Below, piece by piece: positions 1 through 10,430 of a stretch of DNA of 64,000 bases. The notes beneath the pieces were generated by a model. That model saw only the letters and a program-made list of their open reading frames with translations, was not told the origin of the DNA and made no database searches. The DNA is from Toxorhynchites rutilus septentrionalis (lineage: Eukaryota > Arthropoda > Insecta > Diptera > Culicidae): NCBI RefSeq assembly GCF_029784135.1, contig NC_073746.1, positions 184,517,983 to 184,581,982 on the forward strand, written 5' to 3'. How positions within the stretch are numbered: the first letter of the stretch is position 1; each line of letters opens with the position of its first letter. The translations under genes were made by a program, and so were the position numbers.

Positions 1-200
1 AATGTATACACGTATTCGCCAGTCAGTGTTTTATCAGAATTGATGACAATAACGTGATTGTCACCTTGCAAACCGAGCATATATGATATGAAGAATTTCA
101 ATAATTCGTTATGTTTATTCAAAAAGTCTTCCAGTTCGCTGGCAATATGCATGGCTTCAACCGAATTGAGGTGATTGGCGCATGTGAGGATGAAAGTTCG
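1..200 (-). pseudogene. Helitron-like protein fragment (partial, runs off the window)
   Basis: Read on the minus strand from 200 to 3, this is an open frame of 66 codons with no stop. It contains the stretches LEDFLNKHNELLKFF and VIVINSDKTLTGEYVY. The pattern of a leucine-rich HNEL segment followed by VVI..DKT..GE is what I recall from the region upstream of the Rep/helicase domains in insect Helitron proteins. A second, frameshifted copy lies at 25405-25595. The frame is cut by the window edge on its C-terminal side, and no Rep or helicase motif is visible. The family call rests on pattern memory only. The alternative is another multicopy host or transposon protein. Confidence 0.4.
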
Positions 201-566
201 GTGAAGCGAACTTAGCGCCATCTGTCATTAACCAGCTTAAATAAAATCGCTCTCTTTGAAAAACAAACTACGGGTTAATTATTTGGATATTATTTATAAC
301 AAAATACTAAAATCGTGATTAAAAATAGGAGATGGGGGAGAACCTTTGAGGTTACATGTACTTTTATGCCAAAAAAAAAAGAAAAAAATGAAAATTGAAA
401 TTTGAATTGATTTTTTTCTGAATAAGGCCACCCTATACGGTATTAAACATATGGTAATCGGTACCCTAGCGGTGTTTAGTTGACGCCCTATTCTCATGCC
501 TACCAAGTTTTTTGTGCATAATTCAATCGTTTCGGAGGAATTCAACCACGAACATCCTGACACGAG

Positions 567-569
<3 letters not shown>

Positions 570-601
<32 letters not shown>
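570..601. repeat. (TA)n microsatellite
   Basis: About 32 bases of uninterrupted TA dinucleotide follow the cellular exon at 742-1015 on its 3' (intron) side. It is likely polymorphic in length. Confidence 0.95.
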
Positions 602-605
<4 letters not shown>

Positions 606-741
606 TTATATACGGGCTGAATGGAAAGCATAACAAGAATAATTCGAGACCCAGCGTGTTAAGAAGTCAAAAATGTACATCGAAACATCAAAGTGTATAC
701 TAATCCTAAATTTATAATATAATATGGATGCATTTATTTAC

Positions 742-1015
742 CTGGGAGAATTTGATAGCATCATCGGACCGGACAGTTTGCTTGGTCCACCGCAGGATGC
801 CGTAAGGCCTAGATCGATACTATGTCTGGACTTGGGCATCAACATTGACACGGGATAAACCGGACTGGGAAGCGTTGGGATGGGCAGTGCTTCATTACCA
901 CGCATACTGGAACCAGTTCTGCAGTCCAAACTTTCTATCCGTTGCCTCTGACGGCCTTTTCGGATCACATATGTGCCTCGACCTGTGATGTCGGGTATAT
1001 GTGGTATAAGTTCAT
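742..1015 (-). CDS. Internal exon 6 of a minus-strand cellular gene
   Basis: The exon is 274 nt. On the minus strand it is preceded by an acceptor (ttttacaattgtag) and followed by the donor GTAAATAA. It enters with two bases completing a codon begun by the exon at 1088-1250 (G+AT gives Asp) and leaves with two bases over. The 91 residues include GTYVIRKGRQRQR, a basic patch, and LPSPVYPVSMLMPKSRHSID. The intron separating it from exon 5 is only 72 bp (1016-1087), unlike the huge introns elsewhere in the gene. The 90-codon frame has no stop, and the splice sites agree with the phase. I do not recognise the protein family. Further exons must lie beyond base 1. Confidence 0.85.
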
Positions 1016-1087
1016 CTACAATTGTAAAATTTTACCATCAACATGGGTAAGAATTAATCCTTAGTATTTGTCTTCCTGGATGCTTAC

Positions 1088-1250
1088 CTGAATCAGAATA
1101 GAGAGATGCGGCCTCGTCCTCTGTGCTGCATATTGGAATATCGGGAGGATCAGGCCATTCGTTTGACTCGCTCCTCCTGTTGCTGGGTGTTGATTCCAGA
1201 CTCGATTGTGAATCGTTAGCATTCTTTCCTCCTTTTCGCCTGGCAATAAC
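1088..1250 (-). CDS. Internal exon 5 of the same minus-strand cellular gene
   Basis: The exon is 163 nt, with acceptor aatttctag just before 1250 and donor GTAAGCA just after 1088. It starts in phase 0 with VIARRKGGKNANDSQSS and runs through SNEWPDPPDIPICSTED to YSDS plus one base, which pairs with exon 6. Phase 0 entry matches the phase 0 exit of the exon at 15509-16038, so the two can join directly across a 14.3 kb intron. A further phase 0/0 exon in between cannot be excluded. The composition is hydrophilic, first basic and then acidic, as in a disordered linker. There is no catalytic motif. Confidence 0.85.
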
Positions 1251-2433
1251 CTAGAAATTTAATATATAAGTATAGTGATATGGAATTATGAATTTATTGA
1301 ATATGAGTTGAGAGTGATGTATAAACATTTGTTTGCATATCTAGCAATACAGCTCCTTTTTTATCTATCCCAACTCAACAATTTTCATGGCAGCTAAATT
1401 TTTTCACTAATTCTAAACACGCGCTAGAGGAGAATTTTTATGCTGTGTAATGGTAATGGTGTATATCCTGTGAGATTATATCATTGCCATTAATTCCTGG
1501 GAGGATATTTTCAACTGTTATCATGAAAGGAGGGGATATGATATGTCACGGATTAATGGGGAAGGGACCGATTATTTAGACCATAATTATATATTTTTCA
1601 TGGCACATTCTTCCGCCAACCAGTAGGATATAATCGATATCTACGGTGAATCAGAGAACATAACTGTTTCAAATATACGCTTCTTGATAGCTGTTCACCA
1701 TAGAGTATTCCTTATTGTCTGTGGCATCTTTCACTTCTTTGAATAAATCCATGTAGTCTTAGCTACAGTTTAAATATGACAATTGAGCAGATTAATGCTG
1801 TCGAAATTCACAAGAAACTTGTGAAAACTGCTGTTTAAATATAAAATTTGTTGATAGAAGTGTATAGCAATGAATATTTATCGTTTGCACTTCGTTTCGT
1901 TCAATTTATTCGTTTTTAAAATTCGTCGTTTATTGTGCGAGCTGGTTTTTTGAGCGGAGAGTATATGTCATGAAGATCGCTGTTTCTAAGACTACCCATC
2001 GAGATTCTCCGTGACCCTGTGTTAAAATATACGACACAATAGATTTTTTTCTCCGATTCCCCGAAGAGTAATTTCCTCGGTTGTCTTCTGTGGCTACCCG
2101 GAAGTATCCGAGTGTTGCAGATTACAGAGAGTACAAACTACACGCGATGAAACACGAAATATAGCGCCTATTCGATTTATCGCACCTATCGCGTAATTTC
2201 GATTGTAATCCCAAATTGCCCGAAGAAATCTTACATATAACATATAAAAGAGTATTATAGTAAAGAGTAACAACATGTTGATTATTGTAAATAAACTAAA
2301 TAAACATATAATAACAATTCTCATAGTCCCTCTCACTTTTGTATATAAAGAACTCTTCCAACACATCACTATTCTCATTTCAATTTCTTTTCTCTCCTAT
2401 TTTTATCGTTCTACTCGTCGGGATAATTTAATA
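1251..2433. other. Intron sequence, nothing recognised
   Basis: This is the first part of the 14.3 kb intron between exons 5 and 4. It is AT-rich with only short chance frames. I see no repeat or gene in it. Confidence 0.6.
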
Positions 2434-2435
2434 TA

Positions 2436-3173
2436 CACCTATCCCTCAATTTACACTGGAGATAGGTTCACGATAAAACCGTATAGAATGAAATCTCCAA
2501 TTTTGCTATGTAAAACCGTGTAAAACGAAATAAGCCCTCAATATATACTCAATGCAATCATTTATTTAAGTAAAACAATTATAAAAATCTACTTATGGAA
2601 TTCATTATAGATTCTGAATACAAATAAACAAAGAATTCTTCAAGAAGCTAAATTGCAATAAGTTTATTCGCTACCGCCACTTCAAGGAACTACCAGTTTT
2701 TATTCTGATTAGTATAATCACTTGAGCATTTCTGATGCAATTCTGTTTCAACAGTCGACGAATTCGGGAAGATCTCCGATTTGACCTCAGACTAAGTGAT
2801 AGAAGATTCAATTAACAGCTGCGCAGATTTGTTTTGCTTTGTTTATCATTAAATTTAATAAAGAGATTTCCAGTCGAAAGCCGGTGATATAACCTTCCAT
2901 TACTTTTCATTTTTGTCGATATACTTGGCATTCTAAGAGCTTGAAAAATTGACACAAATAACACATAAAGACTCCAAAAATGCTGGTGAATTGATAGTTT
3001 GCCAGCTCTGGAACATAAAATCGCACTCGTAGTCAAAACTATGATCCTATTCTACTTGCTTACATATGAACTACAAATATACATTTTTCAAGTTTTTCAA
3101 AATTTGTTATTTCACAAACCGTGTAAAAACGAAATCGTGTAAAACAGGTACCGTGTAAATAGGGGGATAGGTG
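2436..3173. mobile_element. Non-autonomous TA-flanked element with short inverted ends
   Basis: The ends read CACCTATCCC at 2436 and GGGATAGGTG at 3173. Similarity extends inward for roughly 20 bases on each side, including a shared TTTACAC block, and a TA lies on both outer sides (2434-2435 and 3174-3175). Inside, near both ends, a motif of the type ACCGTGTAAAA is repeated several times. No transposase frame is present. TA duplication with inverted ends suggests a Tc1/mariner-superfamily MITE. About 738 bp. Confidence 0.6.
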
Positions 3174-3413
3174 TAATGGCGACTCTTTTACTCTTGCACA
3201 GATAAATTAATCGAGAGAACAAATTCATTAATTTAAAAAAAAACAAAACATTAAAAATACGGATGACGGATGTGATATTCATGCTTCTCACATTAAAAAC
3301 TAATTGGAGCGATTACAATCGTTATTGCGACAGCAATGAAAGGCAACGCTCTGATTTTTGTAACGAATTTTATTTACTGTTTCAAACTGAAAGTTAGTTA
3401 AGCATTAGTTTTA

Positions 3414-4573
3414 TTTTTTTTTTCCCCAAAATATATTTTTTATTAAGGCACATGTGGCGTTAGCCTGACGGGGCCGGGAGTCCAATATTTTGACAAATTT
3501 TGTCTTACAACTATGTTAGTAATATGTAACCGATTACTCGCGGTTGGCTCGAGGTTAGTATTACAAGTGTTCTCATAATTGGTATGTTGCAGTCTTCGAT
3601 GCTCTATACGTGTGCCCGACACGGGCTACTTCCTATTGGGATGCAGCTGACCATTAATCAGCAACGCTCCCTAGTCTGTACCCCATATCTAGCGTGGTGC
3701 GTCTTTCTCGACTCGAGGAATCCAGGATAGAATGGTCACTAGCCGGCGCAATCATCAGTTCGTGTAGAGTTGTCATGAGCGGTACAACCTTTGGCTCTTG
3801 TTGAATGATCAGTGGACTGCACAACCTTTGGCCCGTGTATCTGTAAAGAGTGTGTGTATGTATTGCCGCGACTAAGTAAAAGTTTATAGATCGGATAGGA
3901 GGGATATGAAACAGGGACACAACGAAGGAAACATCATTAAACGTTGACATCGGCGTTTCTGAGGAACAGGTATAGATGAAGCAGAAGATCAGGATCACGG
4001 CTACCTAAGATATCCCGGACGGGGATATCCGATTGTCTGCCTTTTGCTCTCAGTGCTCTAGAGAGCTGAGAGCGAGCAGCATGGAACCGGATACACGACC
4101 AGACAACATGCTCGATGTCGTGGTAGCCATCGCCACAATCACAAAGATTGTTTGCTGCGAGCCCAATGCGATAGAGATGCGCGTTTAGGTTGTAGTGATT
4201 GGACATAAGCCGAGATATCACGCGAATAAAATCACGACCTACATTCAATCCCTTAAACCAAGCTTTCGTCGAAACCTTAGGAATAATCGTGTGTAAACAG
4301 CGACCGAACTCATCTTCACTCCACATGCGCTGCCAACTAACGAGTGTGTCCTGACGAGGAATGTGAAAAAATTCATTATAGGCAATTTGCCTTTCAAAAA
4401 GTGTGCCTTCTGAAGCGCCCACCTTAGCTAGCGAGTCCGCTTTCTCATTCCCCGGAATCGAGCAATGAGAGGGGACCCATGCTAAGGTAATCTTGAATAA
4501 TTTTTCGACCAAAACACTCAATAGATGTCTTATTCTTGTTAGGAAATAAGATGAGCGTTTATCTTAGTTTTAG
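3414..4573 (-). mobile_element. 5'-truncated RNase H-bearing LINE, family A
   Basis: This minus-strand copy starts at 4573, within the RNase H region, and ends in an A-rich tail seen as a T-run near 3414-3423. A 12-bp duplication, GCATTAGTTTTA, flanks it (3402-3413 and 4574-4585), the mark of target-primed insertion. Its 3' untranslated part (3414-3936) matches 41138-41707, and it is related to the 3' end of the long LINE at 29293-32801. It inserted into the BEL-LTR-like unit, so it is younger than that unit. Confidence 0.8.
3937..4545 (-). pseudogene. LINE RNase H domain and C-terminus (fragment)
   Basis: The open frame of about 200 codons carries AWVPSHCSIPGNEKADSLAK, the last catalytic segment of an RNase H domain (the Asp of KADS). 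A Cys/His-rich tail follows, with CDCGDGYHDIEHVVWSC. This order, RNase H after reverse transcriptase, is typical of I-type LINEs. The frame is open to its stop, but the reverse transcriptase and endonuclease are missing by 5' truncation, so it cannot act alone. The closest relative in the window is 31818-32453, which shares most motifs. Confidence 0.85.
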
Positions 4574-4989
4574 GCATTAGTTTTAGTTTAGCTTTATAAT
4601 TTAATTTGCTTACATTTTCAGTGCCCCCTTCAATATGTTGGCCTTTCAATTTACCGTCGAATTTCAGGTTGGATTCAGATCCTTAGTAGTGTGTAGGTTC
4701 AATAGTACTCTAGGCTAGGCTCTAAGCTCTAGTTTAAGCTATTTATTTAAGTAATTTGACCTTTTCTAGTTCGTAAGTAGGTTCAGAACTAGATAATAAG
4801 CAAATTTTAATCGAATTAAAATAAACGTTTGGAAACTGTTTCCCCGCACATGAGATATGTTCTTCTATTGTTTTGAGTAACTAACTTGCAGTTTGAAACT
4901 GTAAATAAAACTCGTTGAAAAATCTGTGCGTTGCCTTTTATTGCTGTCGCAACAAATTTCAAAATATTCAAGATGGGTAACCTATCAAT

Positions 4990-6840
4990 TTCCGGATTCC
5001 GGTGTTTTGTTCCGGAATTTACCCGTGATGTTGTACGGGAAGTCGGGCCAGCTAAATACCTTCGCTTTTTTGGGCGAGGGCTCATCATCTACCCTGGTCG
5101 AGGGCGGTCTGGTAGCGCAGCTTGGTATAGCAGGAGACCCGCAACCACTTTGTCTGAGGTGGACAGGGAATACGTCAAGAGTAGAGAAGAATTCACAGAC
5201 GGTGACGATTACTATTTCGGGATTGGACCAACTGCGTCTTTACCAATTAGCGAATGCCCACATTGTACAGAATTTGGACTTACCGATGCAATCCTTCGAA
5301 GTAGAGAAGGCAACAAAGAGGTTCGCTCACCTGAGGCAGTTGCCGATTCAAAGCTACCATAACGCTAGACCAGGAATTCTGATCGGGTTAGACAACCTGA
5401 AGCTGGCAGTGCCGTTGAAGACGAGAGAGGGAGATGGATCCGGGCGGCTGTTAAAACGCGATAAGAGATGGTGTGTCTACGGACGCCAAGGTTTACAGGT
5501 CAACGAATGATTCAGCTTCCATATCTGCGGCTGCACGAGAGACGACGAGCTACACGAAGTTGATGAAGAGTTCTTTGCTGTAGAGGAGAGTGGGGAAAGT
5601 AGCTTGGGGACTGTCTTAGCGTGGAAGTACAGTGAGCTCAAGAAATGCTGGAAAACGACGAAGCCCATCTGCCGACACTACGAAACAGGTTTACTGTCCC
5701 CGGCTTCGGTGCAGTACGTTAAAAACTTTAATGCCAAGAAACACATTCAGCAATACCGAAGACAGTTTTAGCACTGAAACGGAAGCGGAGAAGGTTTCGG
5801 CTGAGGTACGACTGGTTCATCACAACGGAGGGTTCCATCTTCGAAATTGGAGATCAAACAGTGAAAGGGTTCTAACGGAACTCGGAGAACCAGCGCCAGT
5901 AGTGAGCAAGAACCTTAATCTAGATTTCGACGAACAGATGAATCGCGTGCTGGATTTCGAACGATTTTCGACCTTACGTTCTATGTATATCTCTAAACCG
6001 GAACAGAAGCGGCGCGGATCCCTTACACTAGTTGCTTAGTGCTGAACGCACAATAATGATGCTGGTTCAATGAGAAAGCTATTCAGACCAAACAACAGGT
6101 TCCGAACGGAAAAATGCTGAACGAAACGATCATGGGTCCATTGGTACGGTCTGTTAGTCGGCTATGAAGGACACATACACGGAGGGAAAACTAAGCGATG
6201 AAGAGCTTTTGACGCTGGTTGTAGAAGCAGAGAGTATAGTTAATTCGAGGCCTCTGACATACTCATATACTGGACATACTGGACTCCGAAGAGTTAGAAG
6301 CTTTAACCCCCAACCACTTCCTTTTGGGGAATTCTAGCGGAGCGAAGCAGGTTGGTGTGGGGATTGGCTAATCCCAAGAGAATTTGCAGGAAACCTGGGG
6401 AGCAAGTCAACACAACTGGACAAGTTTTTGCAGCGTTTTTTGATGGAATATCTACCGGTCATCCGTAGGCAAACAAAATGGTTCGCCGAAACTAAACCTT
6501 TGCAGGTCGGTGATCTAGTGCTGGTTACAGACGGAGGAAAGCGCAACGAATCGGTCCGAGGGAAAGTGACCCAGGTCTTACAAGGCGGTGACAGCAAGAT
6601 TCGGCAAGCCTTAGTGTGAAAACAACAGGGAACCTTCAGGCGGCCGACATTAAGACTCGCCGTGCTCGACGTGGATGACCGTGCTGTCCCAGAAGACGGT
6701 GGGAAGCAACGGGGGGAGGATGTTAACACCGGTACCGTCGAGCTGGCCTTCCTGTCTCAACCGGTTCCACCGTTTCAATGGTAAGCTGTCAGCAGCGATG
6801 ATGTGACAAATTGTTGTTATAGAAGAAAGGGACATAACAA
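4990..6840 (+). pseudogene. BEL/Pao retrotransposon pol relic (protease, RT end, integrase end)
   Basis: Three collinear blocks are recognisable in shifting frames. At 5030-5510 is the aspartic protease region, with AFLGEGSSSTLV and QPLCLRWTGNTSRVE; Gly stands where the catalytic Asp of the usual LDEGSS motif is expected. At about 5810-5910 is a reverse transcriptase C-terminal piece, GGFHLRNWRSNSERVL. At 6190-6660 is the integrase end, with VVEAESIVNSRPLTY, WFAETKPLQVGDLVLV and RGKVTQVLQGGDSKIRQAL. Stops, frameshifts and missing sections (most of RT, the integrase core) show a dead copy. Family assignment is by motif order. Confidence 0.8.
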
Positions 6841-6884
6841 ACCAAAACAAGAGAAAAAGTAACGTGTGGTGAAGTAGTAATATT

Positions 6885-7108
6885 TTTGAATTATAAATGT
6901 TAGTGAATTTTGTAGAAAATCTTATAGTCTAGTTCTAAACCTACTTACGAACTAGAAAGGTAAAATTACTTATATTAACATCTTACACTAGAGCCTATAT
7001 ATACTATTAAAGCTACGAATTACTAAGGATCTAAATCTAACCTAAAATTCGACGGTGAATTGAGAGGCCAACCTATTGAACGGGTTGCCTTTCTTTGCTG
7101 TCGTAACA
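6885..7108 (+). repeat. Probable 3' LTR remnant of the BEL/Pao relic
   Basis: The segment ends in GCTGTCGTAACA. It shares, in inverted orientation, the blocks CTTACGAACTAGAAAGGT and the region around 7030-7080 with 4622-4800. Its position directly after the integrase relic fits a 3' LTR. The 5' limit is unclear. Confidence 0.5.
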
Positions 7109-7807
7109 ATCGTTATGAGGCCGCCGAAAATACCACATAACATTATCACCACGTCAAAAGAAATTTAAAAAAAAGTTGATGGGTCTGGGCCTAGGGGCAC
7201 GGACGGGAGCTTGACATAGGACTGTGATTGTGTGTAGTAATTGCATTTTAATTGAGTTGTATTTTTTCTTTTTTGATACATCAAATGGAAGACCTGAAAA
7301 CGGTTTGTTGTATGAACTTGTATCCTTCAAACGGGTTAGATGAGATAACGTGGTAGTATCCGGAAACACATTCGGTATCAAAACGGCCAAAACTCGTTTG
7401 TGTTTCACTTGCTTGATTTTAAGAATCGATTTCATGAGTTCCGATATCCGTCGCCTGGCTTTAAAATTGTCAAAAAAAAAAACAACTTGAAACACCTTTT
7501 CAACACGAAAAAGATAATTTCTGGCTGATATTTCTAGACCGGATTCCAAACCATTAATTCCGCGAACCTACAACCTACAGCGATTTTTATGGGCTTCAAG
7601 AAGGCAACCGTGTAAAGCTTTTATTTGAAATACATTAATCGGAATACATTAATTTATCATTTGCAACTATCCCCCTTGTTTTCAAATGGTACTAAAAATG
7701 TCTTCAAATGTTTTCATAATCATATCGAAGAAAACTAGAATTCATAACTTACTTTTGAACAAAGTTTGCTAGCATGCTCAATGTTTATTTTAATTGCTAT
7801 TGTTATA
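7109..7807. other. Intron sequence, nothing recognised
   Basis: A 131-codon minus-strand frame lies here (7154-7549), but it has homopolymer-derived Phe and Lys runs and no motif, so I do not call it a gene. Confidence 0.5.
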
Positions 7808-9327
7808 CACTCTGTCCAACTTCTATAAGACCACCCTGATTCTATATCGTTGCAACACAAACAGTTAGAATTTCAACAAGATACATTCATACATTGTTGA
7901 ATGCTTAGAATAAAGTATATTTAACGTCAATTTCGTTCAAAAAAGTTGTTTGTTTATTTATTGTGCTTAAATATGATGATTTCAGCTGTCCAGTTTCTAT
8001 TAGACCACTTCAAAATTCATAATTATTATCAATGAAAAATTCAAAACGATCGGTTGATTTACATGTAAATAATTGGTAGCCTTGCCATTTCGACTAATAA
8101 CCTTGGAAATTTGTGTTGGAAAACTATTTACCAAATTCTGCTGAACGGATTTCTCGATATTTTTCCATTTTTCCGAACTTGCAACCTTGAGCTCTTCAAT
8201 CGTGGTGTAAAGTTTTCCCTCAGTGTAGATTCTGCGTACAATGATCCCCCCTAAGATTTTCAACAGGATTCAAGTCTGAAGAGCGAGCCGGTCAGTCCAA
8301 AAAATTAAGTTTTTGGTCCTTAATCTATTGCTTAGTTTCCTTGCTGGTATGAATAGTAGCATTGTTTTGCTGGAATGTAAATTTTTGTGACTTTCAGTGA
8401 ATTTCAGAACGTATATGTAATCCTTGAATGATGTGGAAGCTATTTTGAGCCTTCCGGTTGCACAGAATCCCGCCCAAACCATGCACGAGTCTCCATCAAA
8501 ATTCCTGGTTGAAAAATACCGTTTCTTTTTCCGTAAATCACGCCAATACCCGTCGAAACCATCAAGACCATCCAAATTGAACTTTTCTTCGTCAGTGAAG
8601 ATAGCCTATACATTGAAGAACTTTTCGTTATGGTATATAACAGAATATATTTTTTGAAAACATTCTTTGTCATGACATATCTTGCCCCACTGTCGGTTCA
8701 TGTGAGCTTTGGCAAAAATGAGACTTCTTTCGATGTGAGATGGTGTAAGATGGGGAGTTTCAACCTTTTAAGCCCTGTTTATGTGAGGATTTTTTGCCAA
8801 AATTTGACGAATTGTCACCCGAGCAGTTAAGTAGTTGAAATATTGCTTTATTTTTTTGAGGTATTCGAACCTGTTCTAGCTATTCCCCGCTCATTCCGGT
8901 CAGAGAGCTTCGATTTACGTGGAACTCTCTCCTTCTTATCGTATCCTTGAGGATTCGCCAAATAATTGAGCACTACTTGATGGAATCGTCCAATCCGACG
9001 AGAAGTTTCTCTGATATCAAAATTTTCTTGGTGAAATGCATCGATTTGTCTTTCTTCTGTCTCCGTGAGGACTTTTCCCTTCGGCATTTGCCAGATTTAA
9101 TTGATCAAAACAACAAAAACAACGGAAAATGTAACTGGTCTTATAGAAACTTGACAGTTGAAAATATGAAAACATTCGTTTACGCTCAGCGCTTGCACAC
9201 ATACATATGAAAATAATGCAGTGTATGGTAGTCACCAATACCTACACACTAGAATCTAAATTGAATCATTGTTTGTTTACAATGACGCAAAGATCATCAC
9301 CTGGTCTTATAGAAGTTGGACAGAGTT
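7808..9327 (-). mobile_element. Tc1-type transposon, degenerate
   Basis: The ends are inverted repeats (CACTCTGTCCAACTTCTATA at the left, the complement at 9327) and are bordered by TA on both sides (7806-7807, 9328-9329). The 1520 bp length is normal for a full-length Tc1 element. The decayed transposase inside is on the minus strand. It lies in the 14.3 kb intron of the cellular gene. Confidence 0.85.
8000..9087 (-). pseudogene. Tc1-type transposase relic
   Basis: It begins at 9087 with MPKGKVLTETEERQIDAFHQ and RETSRRIGRFHQVVLNYL, the first DNA-binding helix-turn-helix of Tc1 transposases. A middle block at 8270-8600 has NLDGLDGFDGYWRDLRK and DSCMVWAGFCATG, around the first catalytic Asp. 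A C-terminal block near 8150-8263 has GGIIVRRIYTEG and IEELK. The blocks are in different frames with several stops, so no protein can be made. The second catalytic Asp region is not clearly readable. Confidence 0.8.
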
Positions 9328-10031
9328 TATAGCGCATTTCAGTAAACTTATTTTGAGGTTTTGAAGTTTTTTTTTCAATAAATCAATAAAATAATGAATA
9401 TATACCGCAACTGCGAACTAAATTTTATGAGTTTAATTATGATTGGCTTCACTTAGTGAATATAGCCCCAGTTCTTCCACGGAAACGGAACTGTAATAAC
9501 TCAATTTGTTCATTTCACCTTTAAAGTTTTGGTTGTAACTCAAACCATATTCATAAAACTGATTATTGAAACGGTATGTAACCAGAAAACCCTCGATTTG
9601 TGAAGTGGTCGTTTGAAAGATCTAGGTTAATCTATCGTATAGTATATGCCCAAAATAATAAAAACATAATGCCACAATCATTCGAATTCTCGAGTGCAAA
9701 TGAATTAATGTCTTGTAGAGAATGTATTCAGACTGCTTGAAGTTCTCCAGAATTTGAAGCAAAAGTCGCTTTGTTATTAAATTCATTCTATATACTTGTG
9801 GATTTTCTGCTTGGAAAAAAGCGAGTGAATGACTCCGAGGCAAGCTTTTGCGCAGTGGCGGTATCGTAACCAATGAGGTTTATCGGAGGTGCGATTATTG
9901 CTAGTTGAAATCTAAGAAATCCCGAGACAAAAGTCTCCGTTTGTTTATTAAAAACAAAAATAAACACGTGACACTGAGACAAAAATCCTATTTCTTTTGA
10001 CAATATTTCCACAGACAGAACAAATGCACAC
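9328..10031. other. Intron sequence, nothing recognised
   Basis: AT-rich, with only short unsupported frames. I see no repeat or gene. Confidence 0.5.
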
Positions 10032-10230
10032 GGTGGCGCATAAGTCACGCAACCGATTTGCACAAAAAAAAATTTCGTATAAAAAAAAAGTCACACGATA
10101 TATAATTTTTATTCTCGAATAAAAAACAATACAAGATCGATAACTAAACCGCGTAGGAACTAACACGCTCGATAATTGCAGCGCGATCGTTTTTTTCCTA
10201 CAGAGAGCATTTTGTGACTTATGCGCCACC
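10032..10230. mobile_element. Small MITE with 17-bp perfect inverted ends
   Basis: GGTGGCGCATAAGTCAC at 10032-10048 is repeated exactly in inverse at 10214-10230. The interior is AT-rich and non-coding. The right side continues CTGTA, which may hold a TA duplication; the left side does not clearly match, so the class is uncertain. Confidence 0.55.
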
Positions 10231-10236
10231 CTGTAT

Positions 10237-10430
10237 TTTCGATTTTTCCGATTCGATTGGTATGCAAATCGTCAAAATCCGTTCGCAACAAAAAAACTAT
10301 TAATGTTAACTTTATTTCATAACAACGTGATTTGTTTTTGATTTGGCACCCTGAGTGAAAGACGTAGTCCTTCGTCAAAAACTCGAAAATACTCCGAACT
10401 TTCTTAGTGGGAAGTTGTGATCCAGACATA
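10237..10430 (+). repeat. Dispersed repeat, copy 1 of 3
   Basis: Blocks such as GATTGGTATG, a CAACATCCGTT-like segment and GACGTAGTCCTTCGTCAAAA recur in the same order at 40425-40565 and partly at 59715-59815. It is non-coding and diverged. The family is unknown. Confidence 0.5.

Larger units (their letters stand above)
3323..4953. mobile_element. BEL-LTR-like unit with long terminal inverted repeats, split by a LINE
   Basis: The left end (3325-3400) and the reverse complement of the right end (4878-4953) match over about 76 bases with few differences; both contain TTGCGACAGCAAT and AAAGGCAACGC. A LINE copy (3414-4573) sits inside. Removing it and one copy of its 12-bp target duplication leaves a unit of about 460 bp. 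The inner part at 4622-4800 is homologous, in inverted orientation, to 6905-7080 beside the BEL/Pao pol relic. I read it as a solo-LTR-like unit facing the opposite way to that relic. A TIR element that merely flanks the relic is the alternative. Confidence 0.5.

Noticed and set aside
7154..7549. 131-codon minus-strand frame
   Set aside because: Homopolymer-rich, no motif, lies between two transposon relics.
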